DNA from: Anadara kagoshimensis
Lineage: Eukaryota; Mollusca; Bivalvia; Arcoida; Arcidae
Direction of reading: 5' to 3'
Length of the DNA stretch: 64,000 nucleotides
NCBI GenBank assembly: GCA_021292105.1
Contig: CM037861.1
Coordinates: 30,861,674 to 30,925,673 of the forward strand
Each line of letters starts with the position of its first letter. The stretch's first letter is position 1. Below the pieces are notes generated by a model. It did no database searches. It was given only the letters and a program-made list of their open reading frames with translations, and was not told where the DNA came from. Position numbers and translations under genes: made by a program. Below are positions 39,601-44,924 of this stretch, piece after piece.

Positions 39601-42540
39601 GACTGCCTAGATATAAGTGATAATCTTGAATTGGGTAAAAAATCTCCATTACTCCACTCCACTCCCCAAGTACAGTCAGTAGCAAGTGATTAGAAAAAAA
39701 ACCCACAAAAATAGAATTTCAGGCTTAGAATATCTGTGTTAAGCAAAATGGCAAAGTTATCAAGGGGCATCACATTGGGATTTTCCTGAATATCAAAATT
39801 CTCATTTTAGTAATGATAATAATTGTATATTTTTCAGCTTATTATTATGTCACCAAAGAGTTTATTGAGGTTGCCTGAAGCCAGGTCTAGTTTTGATGAT
39901 ATGAGTGAAGGAACTGAATTTCAGAGAATTATACCAGAAGCTGGTGTAGCTTCAGAACAACCTGAAAAAGTGAAAAAACTTTTATTCTGTACTGGAAAAG
40001 TGTATTATGAACTTGTTAAAGAAAGAGAAAAGTCAGAAGCACAAGAGAAAATAGCTGTAACTAGAATTGAACAGGTAAGTGATCAGGTCCCGTACATTTG
40101 AAAAAATAATGTATATTGTAAAATGATGTTCAATTCTCAGGATGTAGAATGCATCCTTTATAGTTCTGTAATTATCTCCCTTTGCTGAGATGTCCTACTC
40201 TCATGACGTATGTTGTACACATATTTCATAGTTCTGTAGTTATCTCCCTTTGTGAGATGTCCTACTCTCAGGATGTATGTTGTACACATCTTTCATAGTT
40301 TCTGTAGTTATCTCCCTTTGTGAGATGTCCTACATTCAGGATGTATGTTGTACACATCTTTTATAGTTCTGTAGTTATCTCCCTTTGAGTGGGAATGGAT
40401 GTAGAGATTGAACTACCAAATAAGCTCTTTCTGTTTGTTGTTGACATGATCAAGTGGGGAATTTTTCAGCCCAAATTGGAAAAATACATTTTTTTCTTTA
40501 TTATGAAGAATGGTACCAATGTTCAATTCTAGAGAAGTGTTAGAAAATCCCTGTTTAGTTGAATTCTGAAACATCATATACTAAAATCTCAATTCATCAC
40601 TGTCACTTGTTCAGTCAAATTTTGGCATTATACAGGGGTTTGGCAATACATTTAGGGGTGCCTATAAAGTAAAATGTAGTAGAAAATTTTTAGGGGACTT
40701 CAAAATTGTGTAGCAATAAGCAAGGTGGCAAAATTATCAAGGGACATTAAAACCATGTTTACTTGGTGATTTTGTTACATTTTCTGAAAACTTCTGCCTT
40801 TCAAAATTGGAAAAATTGAGCTCTGAGACTAGCAAACTGCATTATGATATGCTGACAACATCTAGTATATCCATTGCAAAACACTTCATGTATATTGTGG
40901 TACTAGCTGATATTTTGTGGGCGAAGACAACCAGATTCAATTTTTCAGCACATATCGGTTGTTTTGGAGAATTTAAATGGACAAATAGGGAAATTTTTAG
41001 TGATTTTTTCCTAGGGGAAACTACCTTTTTCAGTAGTAATTTTACGCAAACAAAATCACTGGTTTACTGTAAATTACTTTCAAATCAACATGTACATCTA
41101 TAAATGATTTTGTCTATTTTATTTAGATATCACCATTCCCATTTGATTTGGTGAAAAAAGAAATCGAGAAATATCCAAAAGCCAAAATTTACTGGACACA
41201 AGAAGAACACAAAAATATGGGAGGTTGGTTCTATGTACAACCAAGAATTCAGACAGTTCTATCCAAAATAGGATCAAGCAAGGAAATTACGTAAGTACAT
41301 ATTGTAGACAGTTTGTCTTATTTAGTATAATCAGTGAAAAGGTTGGTAAGTATCAACACAGTTGGAAAAAGACAATTATAGTCTGTCAGCGATATTATGG
41401 CAGAGTGTTTATAAACATGAAAGAGTCTATATCATGTAGATAGCCTAAGATAGGGATATATAAAGGTGAAGTTGACAAATGAGCACATGAAGGCATGAAT
41501 ATACGTATACAATAACACGGTATTAAAACCTATCGGTGTAAAATAAACTTGCCTGTGTTTATAAACACACTGTCACAATATCGCTGGCGGTCTATATCAA
41601 TTGGCATCATAGAACCTTTGGTACTTTCCATGCAACCAACAGCAATATTTGCTTTTGGGCAACACATTTATACCTGGTTATGAAATCTAAAAAAAAAAAA
41701 GTTGAAACTTAAAGAAAAAAGACCCATACAATTGAAGATTGAGATACTCTTCTGCTGGTAGATTTTAAGAGGACAGAGTATCGTCAAGTTCACCAGATGC
41801 AAGTATAATGTGACTGGGGAGTAGTATGCTTGTCTGGGGTGAGTTAGCACCTTTAAAGTCTTCCTAGTGTGTGCTTGTTATAGTAGTACAAGAAACAGAT
41901 GACAAAACACACTCGAACATCCCATATATACATGAGCTTGTTCGTAGATTAAAACTAAGAGATTAATAAACTTGATCTCATCCAAAATACCAGAAAGATT
42001 GGGAATGTAATGTTAAACAACATTGCAAAATGCAAATCAAGTGGAGTTATGATATTGAATTAGTTGAGTAATGGTATTTTATGGTTTACACTCCAATCAA
42101 GATTTTTTCACTTATATCAAGGTGGTCAGTTTAGGGGGTGGTGAAAGAAACAAAGTCCCGAAGAAAACCACTGGTTTTCACTAAGGGAACTGACACAATA
42201 GAAATGATTTTTGAGCAGGATTCAAACCTAGTGGTGAGCCTTGCTATAATCTATAAATAAAGGCATAGAACACAATTTTTCCAATACCTGCATCATCAAA
42301 ACTTGAAATTATTGGTAAGCATGCCTTGATAACAAATTTTCACTTTGTATTGCAAAGGTATCAGATTCTATAACTAATACCTATTATATGGAAAATAAAA
42401 TGTAGAGTTTCTCATTTTTGTGTTTAAATAATTTCAGATACATAGGAAGACCTCCATCAGCGGCAGCAGCAGCAGGCAACAAACAGCTCCACCTTTTGGA
42501 AATGTCCAACTTCTTGAGAGATGCTGTGAATTTGAAATGA
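2086..42540 (+). CDS. OGDH: 2-oxoglutarate dehydrogenase E1 component, 3' part of gene (18 exons)
   Basis: This mitochondrial matrix enzyme is the thiamine-diphosphate-dependent E1 subunit of the 2-oxoglutarate dehydrogenase complex in the TCA cycle; it decarboxylates 2-oxoglutarate and passes the succinyl group to E2 lipoate. Eighteen exons were joined by hand. Each has an AG acceptor and GT donor, phases match at every junction, and the 17 exons of one transcript total 2640 nt (879 residues plus TGA). That agrees with the length from the same point to the end of animal OGDH. Visible hallmarks in order are [13 protein letters not shown], the thiamine-diphosphate motif [10 protein letters not shown]...[44 protein letters not shown] and [14 protein letters not shown]. 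The mitochondrial targeting sequence and roughly the first 130-140 residues lie upstream. No stops or frameshifts interrupt the gene, so it looks functional. The paralogue OGDHL is unlikely but cannot be formally excluded. Confidence 0.97.
2382..3005 (+). repeat. 37-bp minisatellite between the two alternative OGDH exons
   Basis: About 16 tandem copies of a 37-bp unit built on 'cagctataatgtaatcaagg'. The central copies are nearly identical and the right-hand ones more diverged. Each unit ends 'gtaatgtttcag', so it carries both a donor-like GTAAT and an acceptor-like TTTCAG. It begins about 190 bp after alternative exon 'a'. Confidence 0.95.
3006..5932 (+). other. intron between alternative OGDH exons, no gene seen
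   Basis: AT-rich intron. Around 3810-4035 is a degraded copy of the inverted-repeat element whose intact form lies at 6816-6980 (shared 'catgtttataaacattt' then 'gccatcaga'). The stretch 4400-4760 has repeated 'aaaacctgtatat' / 'acaggtggtct' phrases, also found near 9235, 31780 and 45160. Nothing coding was recognised. Confidence 0.5.
5705..5885 (+). repeat. short tandem repeat of about 60 bp, three copies
   Basis: Three imperfect copies containing 'atttcagttg', 'cttgcactagccaa' and 'gtgtagcttgatccccag'. The array ends about 50 bp before alternative exon 'b'. Confidence 0.75.
5933..6038 (+). CDS. OGDH: OGDH alternative exon 'b' (lacks DADLD)
   Basis: The exon follows 'gcttgtag' (phase 0) and ends before 'gtaaga' (phase 1). 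Its 35 codons begin [14 protein letters not shown], clearly homologous to exon 'a'. They then diverge to [20 protein letters not shown] and lack the acidic DADLD motif. Equal boundary phases and a homologous start mark it as a mutually exclusive partner of 2086-2188. Mammalian and insect OGDH genes are known to carry a comparable exon pair. Confidence 0.9.
6521..6740 (+). repeat. SINE family B copy
   Basis: A tRNA-like head ('ccaggtggtctaaagtacc' ... 'gttcgaatc') is followed by the family body with 'ggttttctccaggtgcttc', 'ccagaactgaccacctcaat' and 'cataaaacacc'. The same layout recurs more than ten times in this window in both orientations, which supports a dispersed retroposon. Confidence 0.8.
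6816..6980. mobile_element. small inverted-repeat element (MITE-like), 165 bp
   Basis: Perfect 18-bp inverted repeats bound it: 'acgatctgatggcaaagt' at 6816-6833 and its reverse complement at 6963-6980. The interior is non-coding. Diverged relatives sharing 'catgtttataaac' and the right end occur near 3810-4035 and 41420-41600. No convincing target-site duplication was seen. Confidence 0.7.
7981..8470 (+). repeat. 111-bp tandem repeat, about four copies
   Basis: Units start at 8010, 8121, 8232 and 8343, exactly 111 bp apart, beginning 'aatgtcgggcattaattacg'. The complete units differ at only about two positions. The flanking partial units (before 8010 and after 8440) are clearly diverged, as expected when central copies expanded recently. 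Confidence 0.95.
8812..9010 (+). repeat. dispersed repeat D copy
   Basis: It contains 'ttctagaaggggtcatgggg', 'aaatgatcccattgttaagg' and 'ggttgaacactag'. Similar sequence occurs at about 37128-37310 and 50352-50545. The class is unknown and no coding capacity was seen. Confidence 0.7.
10141..10345 (+). repeat. SINE family B copy, diverged
   Basis: Recognisable by 'tttttgaatcccacataa', 'gattgtcagttgggtagccg' and 'gcataaaacactattactc', in the same order as other family B copies. Confidence 0.65.
10849..10940 (+). repeat. about 30-bp tandem repeat, three copies
   Basis: Three copies of 'gatttagaaaagccaccttg' followed by 'gcccagatt'. It is too short for further comment. Confidence 0.85.
12660..13250 (+). 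repeat. tandem repeat interrupted by a SINE
   Basis: Units containing 'atagaacactcataattttt', 'gttaaaaattttaa' and 'tccctgtggagtga' occur three times. The first is split by the SINE at 12752-13048, whose target-site duplication is part of the unit, so the array is older than the SINE. Confidence 0.8.
12752..13048 (-). mobile_element. full-length tRNA-derived SINE (family S), minus strand
   Basis: Read on the minus strand it starts with a tRNA-like head ('cgtggcctagtggttaagg', B-box 'gggttcgatccc'), then the core 'gtgtccttgagcaagacac', and ends in an 'aactttaactttaa' tail. A 10-bp direct repeat 'gtccctgtgg' flanks it at 12742-12751 and 13049-13058, the expected target-site duplication. It is about 80-90% like the copy at 45513-45799 by eye. 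The core resembles one shared by many metazoan SINEs. Confidence 0.93.
13370..13805 (+). repeat. two-copy direct repeat of about 235 bp
   Basis: Segments near 13370-13600 and 13605-13805 share 'agggtgatatt', 'tatatatttatgaa' and 'agtgcag(c/t)attttaa' in the same order. This is a local duplication in the intron. Confidence 0.7.
15048..15148 (+). CDS. OGDH: OGDH exon
   Basis: The exon begins with two bases that complete an Asp codon from either alternative exon, giving [17 protein letters not shown]. It ends in phase 0 at ...IIERLK before 'gtgagt'. DQDDL aligns with the human ESDLD region, the second acidic segment proposed to bind Ca2+, so that site stays in both splice forms. A 9-kb intron precedes it. 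Confidence 0.95.
15366..15488. mobile_element. palindromic MITE-like element, 123 bp
   Basis: Perfect 25-bp inverted repeats: 15366-15390 and 15464-15488, left arm starting 'agccaaaattgccattgatt'. The interior has 'gctaaaataggttacttt'. A related single copy with the same phrases lies at about 44575-44670. Confidence 0.8.
15490..15675 (-). repeat. SINE family B copy, minus strand
   Basis: Reverse complement of the family body: 'cacttatattgaggtagtca', 'ggatggtggagaaaacc' and 'aagggaactgacaagct'. It abuts the palindromic element at 15366-15488. Confidence 0.75.
15743..15897 (+). CDS. OGDH: OGDH exon
   Basis: It encodes [19 protein letters not shown] and then [10 protein letters not shown], conserved in all animal OGDH. 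The acceptor is 'ctattgtag' (phase 0) and the donor is AG|gtaaat (phase 2, splitting an Arg codon). Confidence 0.96.
15972..16240 (+). repeat. dispersed 'cccctgcttcgaggaagagg' repeat
   Basis: It begins 'atacccctgcttcgaggaag' and contains 'catctgtccgtcag'. Similar sequence lies at 12080-12320, 26785-26920, 27003-27140 and 44675-44890. Such sequences are common in bivalve genomes from memory; no coding capacity is visible here. Confidence 0.5.
16365..16590 (+). repeat. SINE family A, 3' part
   Basis: It contains 'gacttgaaaatagatagcga', 'agaaatgaaagtcatga', 'atccttcagaagaaacc' and 'tcacctatagctggtgaca', matching the body of the longer copy at 49118-49435. Confidence 0.75.
16705..16851 (+). CDS. 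OGDH: OGDH exon
   Basis: It encodes [19 protein letters not shown], then [16 protein letters not shown], and ends in GMPHR, whose Arg codon is split with the next exon (phase 2). This is the start of the thiamine-diphosphate-binding half of the enzyme. The acceptor 'ttacag' and donor 'gtatgt' are good. Confidence 0.97.
17341..17611 (+). CDS. OGDH: OGDH exon
   Basis: It completes [13 protein letters not shown] and carries [20 protein letters not shown] and [17 protein letters not shown], then [19 protein letters not shown] and PSHLE are invariant active-site neighbourhoods in E1o. The exon ends in phase 0 before 'gtaaaa'. Confidence 0.97.
17979..18190 (+). repeat. SINE family B copy
   Basis: Head 'agccaagtggtcttaagc' and 'aggtttgaatctc', body 'tccaggcactccagtttctt' and 'gcataaaaca'. 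It lies in the intron before the exon at 18298. Confidence 0.8.
18298..18426 (+). CDS. OGDH: OGDH exon with thiamine-diphosphate motif
   Basis: It encodes [16 protein letters not shown], then [17 protein letters not shown] and VVNNQ. The GD...NN spacing is the Mg2+/thiamine-diphosphate-binding motif of this enzyme class. There are exactly 43 codons, phase 0 at both ends. Confidence 0.97.
18890..19069 (+). CDS. OGDH: OGDH exon
   Basis: It encodes [19 protein letters not shown] and [20 protein letters not shown], ending DVVIDL before 'gtaaat'. Sixty codons, phase 0 at both ends. The intron that follows hosts the large transposon. Confidence 0.97.
19150..19390 (+). repeat. dispersed repeat shared with 38395-38610
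   Basis: It shares 'aacagatcttcacaagaaca', 'gccattggc'-like and 'tttggggtttgtttg'-like phrases with 38395-38610 in the same order. The class is unknown. Confidence 0.5.
19481..19484 (+). other. target-site duplication (left), AAGT
   Basis: AAGT directly precedes the left inverted repeat and is repeated at 25667-25670 directly after the right one. Confidence 0.8.
19485..19512 (+). repeat. left terminal inverted repeat
   Basis: Starts 'gattggcgtcgcgagaaaag' and ends 'ggacctta'. It is CpG-rich in an AT-rich surrounding. One mismatch (G/C at the 15th base) to the right end. Confidence 0.9.
20009..20231 (-). pseudogene. transposase-like last exon
   Basis: Intact frame [17 protein letters not shown] ... 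[18 protein letters not shown] ... ending CPAMVEE and TAA at 20009-20011. The GLSxxRxxYL...VR segment near the end is typical of the C-terminus of this family. About 500 bp of apparent non-coding sequence separate the stop from the left inverted repeat. Confidence 0.8.
20608..20787 (-). pseudogene. transposase-like exon
   Basis: Intact frame encoding [19 protein letters not shown], then [19 protein letters not shown] and KVHMF. The acceptor 'ttttacag' (phase 2) and donor 'gtatat' (phase 2) fit both neighbours. Confidence 0.8.
20830..21095 (+). repeat. dispersed repeat C copy inside the transposon
   Basis: It contains 'gggggagtggtacgcttgtc', 'gagctagcac', 'aacttgttcatgga' and 'cgttaagcaacattcaacc'. 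The copy at 41795-42035 has the same phrases in the same order. It lies in an intron of the nested gene, so it inserted after or travelled with the transposon. Confidence 0.7.
21256..21406 (-). pseudogene. transposase-like exon with GHTRCLVD motif
   Basis: Splices in phase 1 from HCDNCPG to give [16 protein letters not shown], then [20 protein letters not shown]. The frame is intact, with acceptor 'attttag' and donor 'gtaagt' on the minus strand. Joined to the previous exon it makes HCDNCPGQFKNRY, the family signature. Confidence 0.85.
21587..21629 (+). repeat. (AG)n(TG)n microsatellite
   Basis: A run of AG dinucleotides passes directly into TG dinucleotides, inside the transposon. Confidence 0.98.
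21798..23080 (-). pseudogene. transposase-like central exon, frameshifted
   Basis: Minus-strand reading from an acceptor 'tttttccag' at 23081. Family segments appear in order but in different frames: [102 protein letters not shown] and ending [11 protein letters not shown] before the donor 'gtatat'. Frame changes fall near 23010, 22560, 22535, 22490, 22446 and 21938, with stops between some segments, so this exon cannot be translated as one protein. CxxC-like cysteines (VCATC) suggest a metal-binding module. Function as transposase is inferred from the flanking inverted repeats. Confidence 0.8.
23255..23592 (-). mobile_element. SINE family A, minus strand, inside the transposon
   Basis: On the minus strand it has a tRNA-like head ('gatagctcaattgaaagagt', B-box 'gggttcgaaccccggtc'), then 'gtccttcggaagggacctta' and 'tctcgatataagtgaaatat', matching 49118-49435 along its length. 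It interrupts the non-coding 5' part of the nested transposon gene. Confidence 0.85.
23770..24560 (-). repeat. three tRNA-like remnants
   Basis: Minus-strand B-box-like sequences occur near 23810 ('ggggttcgaacctgg'), 24300-24360 (A-box-like 'agctcagttggtagagc', weak B box) and 24490-24510. None folds into a convincing tRNA by eye. They are probably SINE heads, within the transposon. Confidence 0.5.
25455..25664 (-). pseudogene. possible first exon of the transposon gene
   Basis: An open frame runs from the inverted repeat to a donor GAG|gtaatt (minus strand). The only in-frame ATG is at 25464-25466, giving MESE before the donor, with a purine at -3 and G at +4. Most of the 210 bases would therefore be 5' untranslated leader. 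The link to the next exon is tentative. Confidence 0.4.
25639..25666 (-). repeat. right terminal inverted repeat
   Basis: Its reverse complement starts 'gattggcgtcgcgacaaaag' and ends 'ggacctta'. The AAGT duplication follows at 25667-25670. Confidence 0.9.
25890..26042 (+). CDS. OGDH: OGDH exon
   Basis: It encodes [19 protein letters not shown], then [20 protein letters not shown] and ends QQEYE before 'gtaaga'. RRNGHNE is a universally conserved segment of the enzyme. Fifty-one codons, phase 0 at both ends. Confidence 0.97.
26483..26718. mobile_element. fold-back element with 24-bp inverted repeats
   Basis: 'ggccatgcccacaatgttcc' + 'gaca' at 26483-26506 is the reverse complement, with one mismatch, of 26695-26718. 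A second partial left arm lies at 26536-26560. The right arm also begins a 222-bp duplication. Confidence 0.75.
26704..27147 (+). repeat. 222-bp direct duplication
   Basis: Two nearly identical units start at 26704 and 26926 with 'attgtgggcgtggccagcga'. Each contains 'cgctataaaagagtcgggtg' (or cgccataaa) and ends 'gagagaagatgcccat'. The second unit runs into the 44-bp satellite. Confidence 0.93.
27138..27877 (+). repeat. 44-bp minisatellite, about 17 copies
   Basis: Unit 'atatcattaatttgagttgg' + 'tttgctcattttcctggtag' + 'cccc'. Copies differ mainly at 'tttgag/tttcag/tctgag', and alternating variant pairs suggest a two- or three-unit higher order. It lies in the OGDH intron before the exon at 28040. 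Confidence 0.97.
28040..28280 (+). CDS. OGDH: OGDH exon
   Basis: It encodes [33 protein letters not shown] and FVIHG. It begins after 'atatttcag' and ends in phase 1 before 'gtcagt'. This linker between the two catalytic domains is less conserved, as expected for the family. Confidence 0.95.
28470..29037. mobile_element. 568-bp non-autonomous DNA element
   Basis: It starts 'cagggttcgaaattaggc' and ends 'cgctaaaatcgaaccctg', imperfect inverted ends. A 5-bp direct repeat 'ggatg' flanks it (28465-28469 and 29038-29042). The CAGGG ends recall hAT-type elements, but those usually duplicate 8 bp, so the class is uncertain. No open frame. Confidence 0.65.
29453..29603 (+). CDS. OGDH: OGDH exon
   Basis: It encodes [31 protein letters not shown] and [13 protein letters not shown], the start of the second (pyrimidine-binding) domain. 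The acceptor follows 'cccattag' (phase 1) and the donor is AG|gtaaaa (phase 2). Confidence 0.97.
30224..30351 (+). CDS. OGDH: OGDH exon
   Basis: It completes [15 protein letters not shown] and encodes [19 protein letters not shown] then LSEYAVLG. RHHVLHxQ and LSEYxVLGFE are family signatures. It enters in phase 2 and leaves in phase 1 before 'gtatgt'. Confidence 0.97.
30421..30635 (+). repeat. SINE family B copy
   Basis: Head with 'aaggtttgaatcccactt', body 'gtggttttctccaggtactc' and 'ccagaactgacggccttg'. In the intron after exon 30224-30351. Confidence 0.8.
30942..31120 (+). CDS. OGDH: OGDH exon
   Basis: It encodes [20 protein letters not shown] then [15 protein letters not shown] and LLPHGYEGM. 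Fifty-nine codons plus the shared Gly, ending in phase 0 before 'gtatgt'. A degraded mariner element begins only about 35 bases into the following intron. Confidence 0.97.
31155..31740 (-). pseudogene. degraded mariner transposase and inverted-repeat end
   Basis: The left edge 'acgaggggaggtcaaaaagt' is a mariner-type terminus. On the minus strand the C-terminal half of a transposase is visible: [20 protein letters not shown], then [20 protein letters not shown], then [18 protein letters not shown] and [13 protein letters not shown] stop precedes SPN, and the expected catalytic Asp of the SPDLAPSDY motif is Asn. There is also a stop after INYNL and a frame change. The 5' half and the other terminus are missing, so the copy is dead. 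Confidence 0.88.
32137..32208 (+). CDS. OGDH: OGDH exon (24 codons)
   Basis: A short exon encoding [15 protein letters not shown] then SNDDPEYFP, phase 0 at both ends, donor 'gtaagt'. It is separated from the next clear exon by a 6.7-kb intron rich in 64-bp repeats. Confidence 0.96.
32518..32650 (+). repeat. SINE family A, 5' part
   Basis: tRNA-like head 'ccactatggtagctaagttg' with B-box 'gggttcgaaccc', then 'aggtttgacc' and 'acttgaaaatagatagtgac', as in 49118-49435. Confidence 0.8.
32730..32744 (+). CDS. OGDH: candidate 15-nt OGDH microexon (ICKEE)
   Basis: 'attatttttgtcag|atttgtaaagaggaa|gtaagt' has a pyrimidine-rich acceptor and a perfect donor. It lies in the 6.7-kb intron between two phase-0 exons, so inclusion would add ICKEE in frame between DPEYFP and VEGSNF. 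That site varies in length among animal OGDH proteins. It could be chance, since short sequences with good splice motifs occur in long introns. Confidence 0.25.
33598..33715 (+). repeat. SINE family A, diverged 5' part
   Basis: 'gtaccactacaatagttcag', 'gaggttcaaactc' and 'ccaagacttgaaaaagg' follow the family A order. Confidence 0.65.
33735..35995 (+). repeat. 64-bp intronic satellite with higher-order structure
   Basis: About 35 copies of a unit built from 'aggaatttcttctcaaagtt', 'tcccaatgatctcaaacttt' and 'aggtgtttattttgaattc'. Variant types recur in the same order at about 33960-34240, 34440-34720 and 34870-35000 (for example 'ggtatttattattttgaatt' followed by 'cagttttggaatttc'), which shows blocks of several units were duplicated together. 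Confidence 0.97.
36425..36775 (+). repeat. two adjacent SINE family B copies
   Basis: A partial copy ('aggatcaaaccccactctgg', 'ggttttctccagatactct') is followed directly by a second ('ctcactgcctaggttagaag', 'cccagtggttttctcttgac', 'gcattaaacac'). Confidence 0.7.
37128..37310 (+). repeat. dispersed repeat D copy
   Basis: It shares 'cagtgttcattctag', 'ccccattgttaaggcct' and 'agattgaacactgt' with the copy at 8812-9010. Confidence 0.65.
37700..37925 (+). repeat. SINE family B copy
   Basis: 'gataggttggaaaccc'-like head, 'agtttgtcagtttgcttgcc', 'tcaatataagtggaagaatc' and 'cttgactgaggcata'. Confidence 0.7.
38395..38610 (+). repeat. dispersed repeat shared with 19150-19390
   Basis: 'cagatctttatgaaacttca', 'ggaacagtcttt' and 'gggtttgtttgagggacact' match the copy at 19150-19390 in order. 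Confidence 0.5.
38947..39072 (+). CDS. OGDH: OGDH exon
   Basis: It encodes [18 protein letters not shown] and [15 protein letters not shown] then ITLPFRKP. Forty-two codons, phase 0 at both ends, acceptor 'cattacag', donor 'gtgagt'. The first few residues are the most variable stretch between animal OGDH proteins, and a candidate microexon lies upstream. Confidence 0.96.
39465..39670 (+). repeat. SINE family B copy
   Basis: 'accacctaggtttgaatctg', 'aagtttgtcggttcttttgc' and 'atctccattactccactcc' in family order. Confidence 0.75.
39838..40074 (+). CDS. OGDH: OGDH exon
   Basis: It encodes [31 protein letters not shown] and [17 protein letters not shown], ending TRIEQ. Seventy-nine codons, phase 0 at both ends, donor 'gtaagt'. 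Confidence 0.97.
40130..40390 (+). repeat. 67-68-bp tandem repeat, about four copies
   Basis: Units start at 40191, 40258 and 40326 with 'tgtcctactctcaggatgta' and contain 'gtagttatctccctttgtga'. It begins about 55 bp after the exon donor at 40074. Confidence 0.92.
41127..41290 (+). CDS. OGDH: OGDH exon
   Basis: It encodes [31 protein letters not shown] and [12 protein letters not shown], in the C-terminal domain. It ends in phase 2 before 'gtaagt'. Confidence 0.96.
41420..41600 (+). repeat. diverged relative of the 6816-6980 element
   Basis: It ends 'gtgtttataaacacactgtc' and keeps the internal order, but the inverted repeats are eroded. Confidence 0.45.
41795..42035 (+). repeat. dispersed repeat C copy
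   Basis: It contains 'ggggagtagtatgcttgtct', 'gagttagcacc', 'gagcttgttcgtaga' and 'aatgttaaacaacattgc', matching 20830-21095. Confidence 0.7.
42062..42245 (-). repeat. SINE family B copy, minus strand
   Basis: 'cacttatatcaaggtggtca', 'agaaaaccactggttttcac' and 'aagggaactgacac' are the reverse complement of the family body. Confidence 0.75.
42438..42540 (+). CDS. OGDH: OGDH last coding exon and stop
   Basis: It encodes [19 protein letters not shown] then [15 protein letters not shown] and TGA. GRPPxAxxAxGNKxxH is the conserved C-terminus of E1o. The alanine run comes from a short GCA repeat. It enters in phase 2 after 'atttcag'. Confidence 0.97.
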
Positions 42541-44285
42541 TGAGAAAAAAAAGACTTACCATAAAATAAACCTGAAGTTTATTTAAAATATAGGACTAAC
42601 TGTTAAATGAAGATCTGTGTTTTTGACCAGGGATTATTTTTTACCATGGTGATACGTCAGTGAAGGAACTTTGAGCTATGTGTGCATTTTATTTTTTCAA
42701 GCGAGTTTTGTATCTACACACATATATACACACACATAAACAATCTCTTTTTGCCGAGCATTAAAACATGGATAAATGTATTTATTTATATCTTAAATTT
42801 GCATTAAATAACATTGTATATTTTCATTAGATTCATGTGTATAATAGTATTTATTTTCTTCGACTTCCATTAAGATCTGTTTCAGATTTGTCTCTTTTAA
42901 ATTTTTTTTCAGAGTATGTATAGTCTGTTTCATTTAAGTCTATTTTAATTTTAATTTTTTTTTTTTTTAAATATTTTTGCTTAATTTTATAAAGAAAAAT
43001 TGTCTTATTTTAATATTTTCCTTTATTTAACATCCTTGAATAATATTTTGATTTCAGTTGTAATTATTAAGAGCAATATTTATGTTTTTAAGACATTTTT
43101 AACTCGGTAAAATTGTAAATTGATTTTAGAAGTAGTAAGATAAGAAGGTAGTGTCAATCATAAACCGGTGTTGCTCTGCAGTGCAGACTTACATGTAATA
43201 ATTATTATATATATTAAGCTAAGCGAAGTTAGAACATGTCTCAAAAGGCTTTTTTACATACAAATATATATTATATATTTCTATTCTAATTAGTTTGCCA
43301 ATGGTGGAAATAAATCTGTATAGATATAGTTGAAAAATTTCAGAGCCAGTCCTCACACTACATAGCATTAATGACTTGTTTATAATATTTTTCGCAGATT
43401 TTTGCATACCTAAGAACATTTGTCTTTTTCTCATCTTTGTTATAAGAACAGTACAGTGATTTTTCTAGATAAAATTTCATTTTGTCCAGCAGCCAGGTTG
43501 TACTGAACAGAGTTGTCTGCCATACCTAAAATGACTCTTAAATAAGAGTTTATTTTTATTGGAGTTGTAATTGAAATTGTTTAGCAAATTTAAGACTTGG
43601 AAAATTAACTTAGAATAAACAAATTCTGATTAAAAGTAGAATTAAAATTTTCTTATGTAACTTGGAATAAAAAATTTTCTGAAGTAAGGATTAACTCAGA
43701 ATATGCCATAATTTTGAAATTATCTCCCTTTACTGTGCTTCCACATTGTAATAAGCCAGTGTTTTGTGTCAGTCAGTGCTTGGTACTTAAGTTTTGTGTT
43801 ATAGTAATGTAAAAATGTAATTATCAGCCTCATACCGCCATTGCTCCAAGCAAAGAACAAATTTCATTTATACTAGTTGGACTATAATTTTTTCTAGTGA
43901 TATCATTTCGTCCAAAAAATATACACACCAACAAAGAGATCACCAGATTTCTTTAACATTCGGAGAAATAAGGCATTATTTTTATATATTTAAAAAACAT
44001 TTTTTTTATTCATAACACATTGATTGATTGAAGGTCTGCAATGTATAAATTGTTTTTAAATGACATGAATTTGATTGTTTTTATTTCTTGTATATTTTTA
44101 ATTTAAGTAACAGTGACCTACATTTGGAATCAAATTTTTGTCATATGATTAGTTTTCTGGTGGATAGTCCTTTTTTAAGTTTATATTTTAATTTTTTGTT
44201 GTTCCGCAGATGCAGAATATTTTATTTATTTCACACAGAAATGTTATTTGTTAATAGACAACCTGGAATCAGATGAGAAATAAAA
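42541..44285 (+). other. OGDH: OGDH 3' untranslated region with candidate poly(A) signals
   Basis: AT-rich sequence follows the stop with no supported exon. AATAAA hexamers sit at 42565-42570, 43614-43619, 43666-43671 and 44279-44284, so the transcript could end anywhere between about 42590 and 44310. Which site is used cannot be decided from sequence alone. Short frames here show no family resemblance. Confidence 0.55.
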
Positions 44286-44574
44286 TATTTTGTTGATTGC
44301 CACTATAAAAAAATTGTTGTTATCCATTTAAGGTTTCTATGGGTAACTGTTGCTCCTAATACACCTTATGCCTAACATATTGTGTAACTATTCCGACTAT
44401 TATTATGCACTCTGTTGGATAATGCCAACAGAGTGGATAATGCCAACATCATATTTCTATAAAATGATGTATCAGGGCCGAATTGTACAAAGCCATGTTC
44501 TAGGTTTCCATAAATTTAAAATAATTATTACCACATTTCCCAAATTTGTGAAAATGTAGTCCTTTTTAAAGTAT

Positions 44575-44670
44575 TTTTCCACAAATTTGCTAAAATAGGT
44601 TACTTTTTGAAAGAATTCCTAAGAAATTAGTAGCCAATGACGATTTTAGCTACCAGGAATGGAAACATAT
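44575..44670. mobile_element. diverged relative of the 15366-15488 element
   Basis: It shares 'gctaaaataggttacttttt' and 'agccaatgacgattttagct' with the element in the OGDH intron. Its inverted-repeat structure is no longer complete. Confidence 0.55.
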
Positions 44671-44674
44671 CCCC

Positions 44675-44890
44675 CACCCTTCAGAGAAAGAGGGGGATAT
44701 TAAATTCTAGCGTTCGTCCGACAGAGATTCTTGTCTGGGCTAATGCTACAAAACTATGAAGCACTATAACACAAAACTTGGTGAAAAGTGCAAGGCGACT
44801 TCTCTATCGTGACCACGATTTTAAAGTGACAGCGACATACAAGTCTATGTTAATAAAATCCAATATGTAACCAACATCTGCAAGGTATAT
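44675..44890 (+). repeat. dispersed 'cttcagagaaagagggggat' repeat
   Basis: It resembles 15972-16240 and 26785-26920 ('agaaagatggggatatt', 'ataaagcacta' / 'atgaagcacta', 'aacttggt'). Confidence 0.5.
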
Positions 44891-44924
44891 AGCTGGTCAT
44901 TAATGGAATTTTTTTCTTTAGTAC